Positions 62,401 to 64,000 of a DNA stretch of 64,000 nt are shown here, in pieces. The notes beneath the pieces were generated by a model that did not search any database, was not told where the DNA came from, and saw only the letters and a list, made by a program, of their open reading frames with translations. The DNA comes from Micromonospora sp. H61. GTDB lineage: Bacteria; Actinomycetota; Actinomycetes; Mycobacteriales; Micromonosporaceae. Both the position numbers and the translations under genes were made by a program. The stretch's first letter is position 1; the number at the start of each line of letters is the position of its first letter. The DNA lies in the NCBI RefSeq assembly GCF_018070325.1, contig NZ_JAGPXY010000006.1, positions 1 through 64,000 on the forward strand. The letters are read 5' to 3'.

Positions 62401-62455
62401 ACATCCGCTTAACATCCGGATGCTAGGCCGAAAAAGCTGATTACCTCAAGAGGTA
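62401..62455. promoter_or_regulatory. Putative operators between the sugar-acid operon and its regulator
   Basis: TACCTC-AA-GAGGTA (62442-62455) is a perfect 6-bp-arm palindrome 24 bp upstream of the regulator start. CATCCGGATG (62413-62422) is a second palindrome, and ACATCCG is repeated at 62401 and 62412. The whole intergenic stretch is AT-rich compared with its surroundings. The first palindrome is the best candidate for FadR/GntR binding. Confidence 0.6.
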
Positions 62456-62478
62456 GATCCAAATGATATGATCTTTGA

Positions 62479-63267
62479 GTGGAACCGTCCTCACCAGAGG
62501 TTGCAGCCGCTCCGGCCCGCCCCGCCGACTCCGGGCTGCACGCGCGCGTCCTCGAACACCTCGGCACGGCCATCTGTGGCGGCGAGCTGGCACCCGGATC
62601 GGTCCTCAACATCGACGAGCTGGTCGACCGGTACGCCGTGTCCCGCTCGGTCGTCCGCGAGGTGCTACGGGTGCTGGCCTCGATCGGATTCATCGAGGCG
62701 CGCCGACGGGTAGGGGTGATGATCCGACCCGCGAGCGCGTGGAACGTCTTCGACCCGCAGGTGATCCGTTGGCGTCTCGCCTCGGCCGGCCGGATCGCCC
62801 AGCTCCGCTCGATCACCGAGCTGCGCACCGCCGTCGAGCCGCACGCGGCCTACCTGGCCGCCAGCCGGATCGGCCGTGACGAGGCGAGCGACCTCGTCGG
62901 GCTGGCGGCGAAGATGTGGGCCGCCGGCGAGGCCGGCGACGAGGAGCGGTTCCTGCACCTCGACATCGAGTTTCACCGGCGCGTCCTGCTCGCCTCCGGC
63001 AACGAGATGTTCGTCCGGCTCCAGGAGCTGGTCGCGGAGGTGCTCACCGGCCGGCACAAGCACCACCTCATGCCGCACCACCCGCACGAGCAGGCTCTCC
63101 AGATGCACGCCGACGTCGCCCAGGCGATCCAGCGGCGCGACGGGGAACGGGCCCGGCAGGCGATGGTGCAGCTGATGGAGCAGGCCTTCGACGAGATGAA
63201 GTCGCTGTGGGAGCAGACCGCTCTACCCGACCGAAGCACGGATGGCGGTCCGACGACCAGCCGATGA
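62479..63267 (+). CDS. FadR-subfamily GntR regulator of the sugar-acid operon
   Basis: The 262 residues begin at GTG 62479. An N-terminal winged helix (HARVLEHLGTAICGGELAPGS, RYAVSRSVVREVLRVLASIGFIEARRRVGVMI) is followed by an all-helical FCD ligand domain whose His/Asp metal site is visible (LDIEFHRRVLLASGN, HPHEQALQMHADVAQAI). FadR-type regulators of this group bind sugar acids and repress catabolic operons such as dgo. It is divergent from the sugar-binding protein gene. Confidence 0.93.
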   Translation: MEPSSPEVAAAPARPADSGLHARVLEHLGTAICGGELAPGSVLNIDELVDRYAVSRSVVREVLRVLASIGFIEARRRVGVMIRPASAWNVFDPQVIRWRLASAGRIAQLRSITELRTAVEPHAAYLAASRIGRDEASDLVGLAAKMWAAGEAGDEERFLHLDIEFHRRVLLASGNEMFVRLQELVAEVLTGRHKHHLMPHHPHEQALQMHADVAQAIQRRDGERARQAMVQLMEQAFDEMKSLWEQTALPDRSTDGGPTTSR

Positions 63268-63361
63268 GCGGGCCATGGATCACGTAGCCACAGGAGGGCC
63301 GGCTCATGGGGACCGCCGCGGCGACGAGGTGCAGCCCGAGGAGGGCGGTTAGGTGGCCGCG

Positions 63362-63811
63362 TTAGACGCCAGCGGCCCGTGCCAGTGCGGCGGCGAGGGT
63401 GGTGCTCATCACCGCCGCGAGCGTGGCTACCAAGCCGGTACCGGCGAGCCCGCCGAACCGGTGGTTGTGGCTGGGTCGGTCCGATGCCGGGCCGGCGACG
63501 ATCTCGATGTCCTTCGTGCTGGTCATGTCGTCTCCCTCATCTGGAGCCTGGCGTACGGGATGTGTCGACTGGCGTGTGACGGCACCGGGCGTGAAGACAC
63601 GCACTCTCGCCGTACGACGGCCGGGGTTGCGCAGCGCGCGGACGCCGGTGCCGCGCAACCAGAACCCGGCATCGCGTCCGAGGACCGGCCCGGGCTCTCC
63701 GTCGCGCAGCTCCAGCTGGACCCGCCCACTGGTGACGACACCGAACGCGTCGTACCACTCCGCCGTGACCACCGCAGCACGCGCGCCACCGCGCAGCGTG
63801 ATCGTCCACAC
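63362..63811 (-). CDS. Small protein, possibly with an internal start for a membrane peptide
   Basis: From GTG 63811 the 149-residue frame gives a beta-rich part of about 95 residues (WTITLRGGARAAVVTAEWYD, GRVQLELRDGEPGPVLGRDA) followed in frame by a short, different part starting at ATG 63523 (MTSTKDIEIVAGPASDRPS) with a hydrophobic C-terminus (GTGLVATLAAVMSTTLAAAL). A GGGAGA site precedes the internal ATG, so a separate 53-54-residue peptide may also be made. It lies 4 bp after the gene ending at 63816. I recognise no family. Confidence 0.55.
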   Translation of the reverse strand: MWTITLRGGARAAVVTAEWYDAFGVVTSGRVQLELRDGEPGPVLGRDAGFWLRGTGVRALRNPGRRTARVRVFTPGAVTRQSTHPVRQAPDEGDDMTSTKDIEIVAGPASDRPSHNHRFGGLAGTGLVATLAAVMSTTLAAALARAAGV

Positions 63812-63815
63812 CGGA

Positions 63816-64000
63816 CTACTCCGTGCCGTCCGCCGGCAGGCGCTCCGGCAGCCCGAGCCGCGGGAACTGGTCGTCGTGGAAGGTGAATATCTCGGTGATT
63901 CTGCCGCCGGTGACGCGCAGGACGTCGATCGTCAGCGGCAGGTACGCGCCCTCCTGCTTCCGCCAGTGGTAGAAGGCGACGGCGGGCTGACGGTTCACCG
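63816..64000 (-). CDS. C-terminal NTF2/SnoaL-like domain (possibly of an ECF sigma factor), partial
   Basis: The visible 60 residues (AVAFYHWRKQEGAYLPLTID, VLRVTGGRITEIFTFHDDQFPRLGLPERL) match the C-terminal SnoaL-like domain found on SigJ/ECF41-type sigma factors and on stand-alone ketosteroid-isomerase-like proteins. The N-terminus is outside the window. The gene is followed after 4 bp by the small gene at 63811. Confidence 0.7.
   Translation of the reverse strand, partial: VNRQPAVAFYHWRKQEGAYLPLTIDVLRVTGGRITEIFTFHDDQFPRLGLPERLPADGTE

Noticed and set aside
1-64000. tRNA, rRNA, prophage or integrative-element boundaries
   Set aside because: I saw no cloverleaf-like tRNA gene, rRNA sequence, integrase, transposase or phage structural gene by eye; a tRNAscan or Infernal run could still reveal small RNAs that I cannot see.

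Overview
The window is very GC-rich DNA with strong third-position GC bias, frequent GTG/TTG starts, ATGA/GTGA gene overlaps and actinobacterial families (conservon-type roadblock/DUF742 genes, SAV2177-like methyltransferase, HelR, DtxR/IdeR-type iron boxes). It most resembles a chromosome of the Micromonosporaceae (Micromonospora or a relative). I see no rRNA, tRNA, CRISPR array, prophage or complete insertion sequence. About 56 protein genes are supported, plus three broken ones.

Layout. 1-7.1 kb: a PepSY protein cut by the window edge, a DUF5872 protein, a two-component system, a MarR/monooxygenase-like divergent pair with a start-codon-overlapping operator, a PadR/membrane-protein pair with a perfect operator, and a HAD phosphatase. 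7.1-7.85 kb: a gene-free stretch with a decayed gene fragment and MITE/REP-like palindromes. 7.86-11.8 kb: a 1,315-residue secreted ThuA/sugar-dehydrogenase/PKD/CBM protein. 12.0-17.9 kb: an iron-responsive island with a zinc-free-type S4 paralogue, DUF2470 and DUF1540 proteins and a FepBDGC-like siderophore importer, with two good iron boxes and one weak one.

17.9-30.0 kb is the most unusual region. Two dynamin-like GTPases and an IniB-like protein (an iniBAC-like operon) diverge from a + strand operon. That operon encodes an Hsp70-type ATPase without a substrate domain, a large P-loop/LuxR regulator (IniR-like), a sensor-kinase-like membrane protein, a roadblock protein, a DUF742 protein and a membrane-anchored CBM2 protein. 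I read it as one envelope-stress and membrane-remodelling module.

30-45 kb holds a secreted glycerophosphodiesterase, YccF, the rifamycin-protection motor HelR behind a rifamycin-associated element (RAE), a penicillin-binding-protein/beta-lactamase-like lipoprotein with its own two-component system, a methyltransferase, secreted proteins, an AlkZ-like protein and an internally deleted phosphodiester glycosidase gene. 45.2-50.7 kb is one gene for a eukaryote-like multidomain acyl-CoA carboxylase. 50.8-56.2 kb holds an aldolase, an ECF sigma factor and an iron-boxed heterodimeric ABC exporter, one half of which carries a 1-nt frameshift. 56.2-63.3 kb is a sugar-acid operon (gluconokinase, ManD, DgoD, ABC importer) with a divergent FadR-type regulator. 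The end holds the C-terminus of an NTF2/SnoaL-containing protein (possibly an ECF sigma factor) and a small downstream gene.
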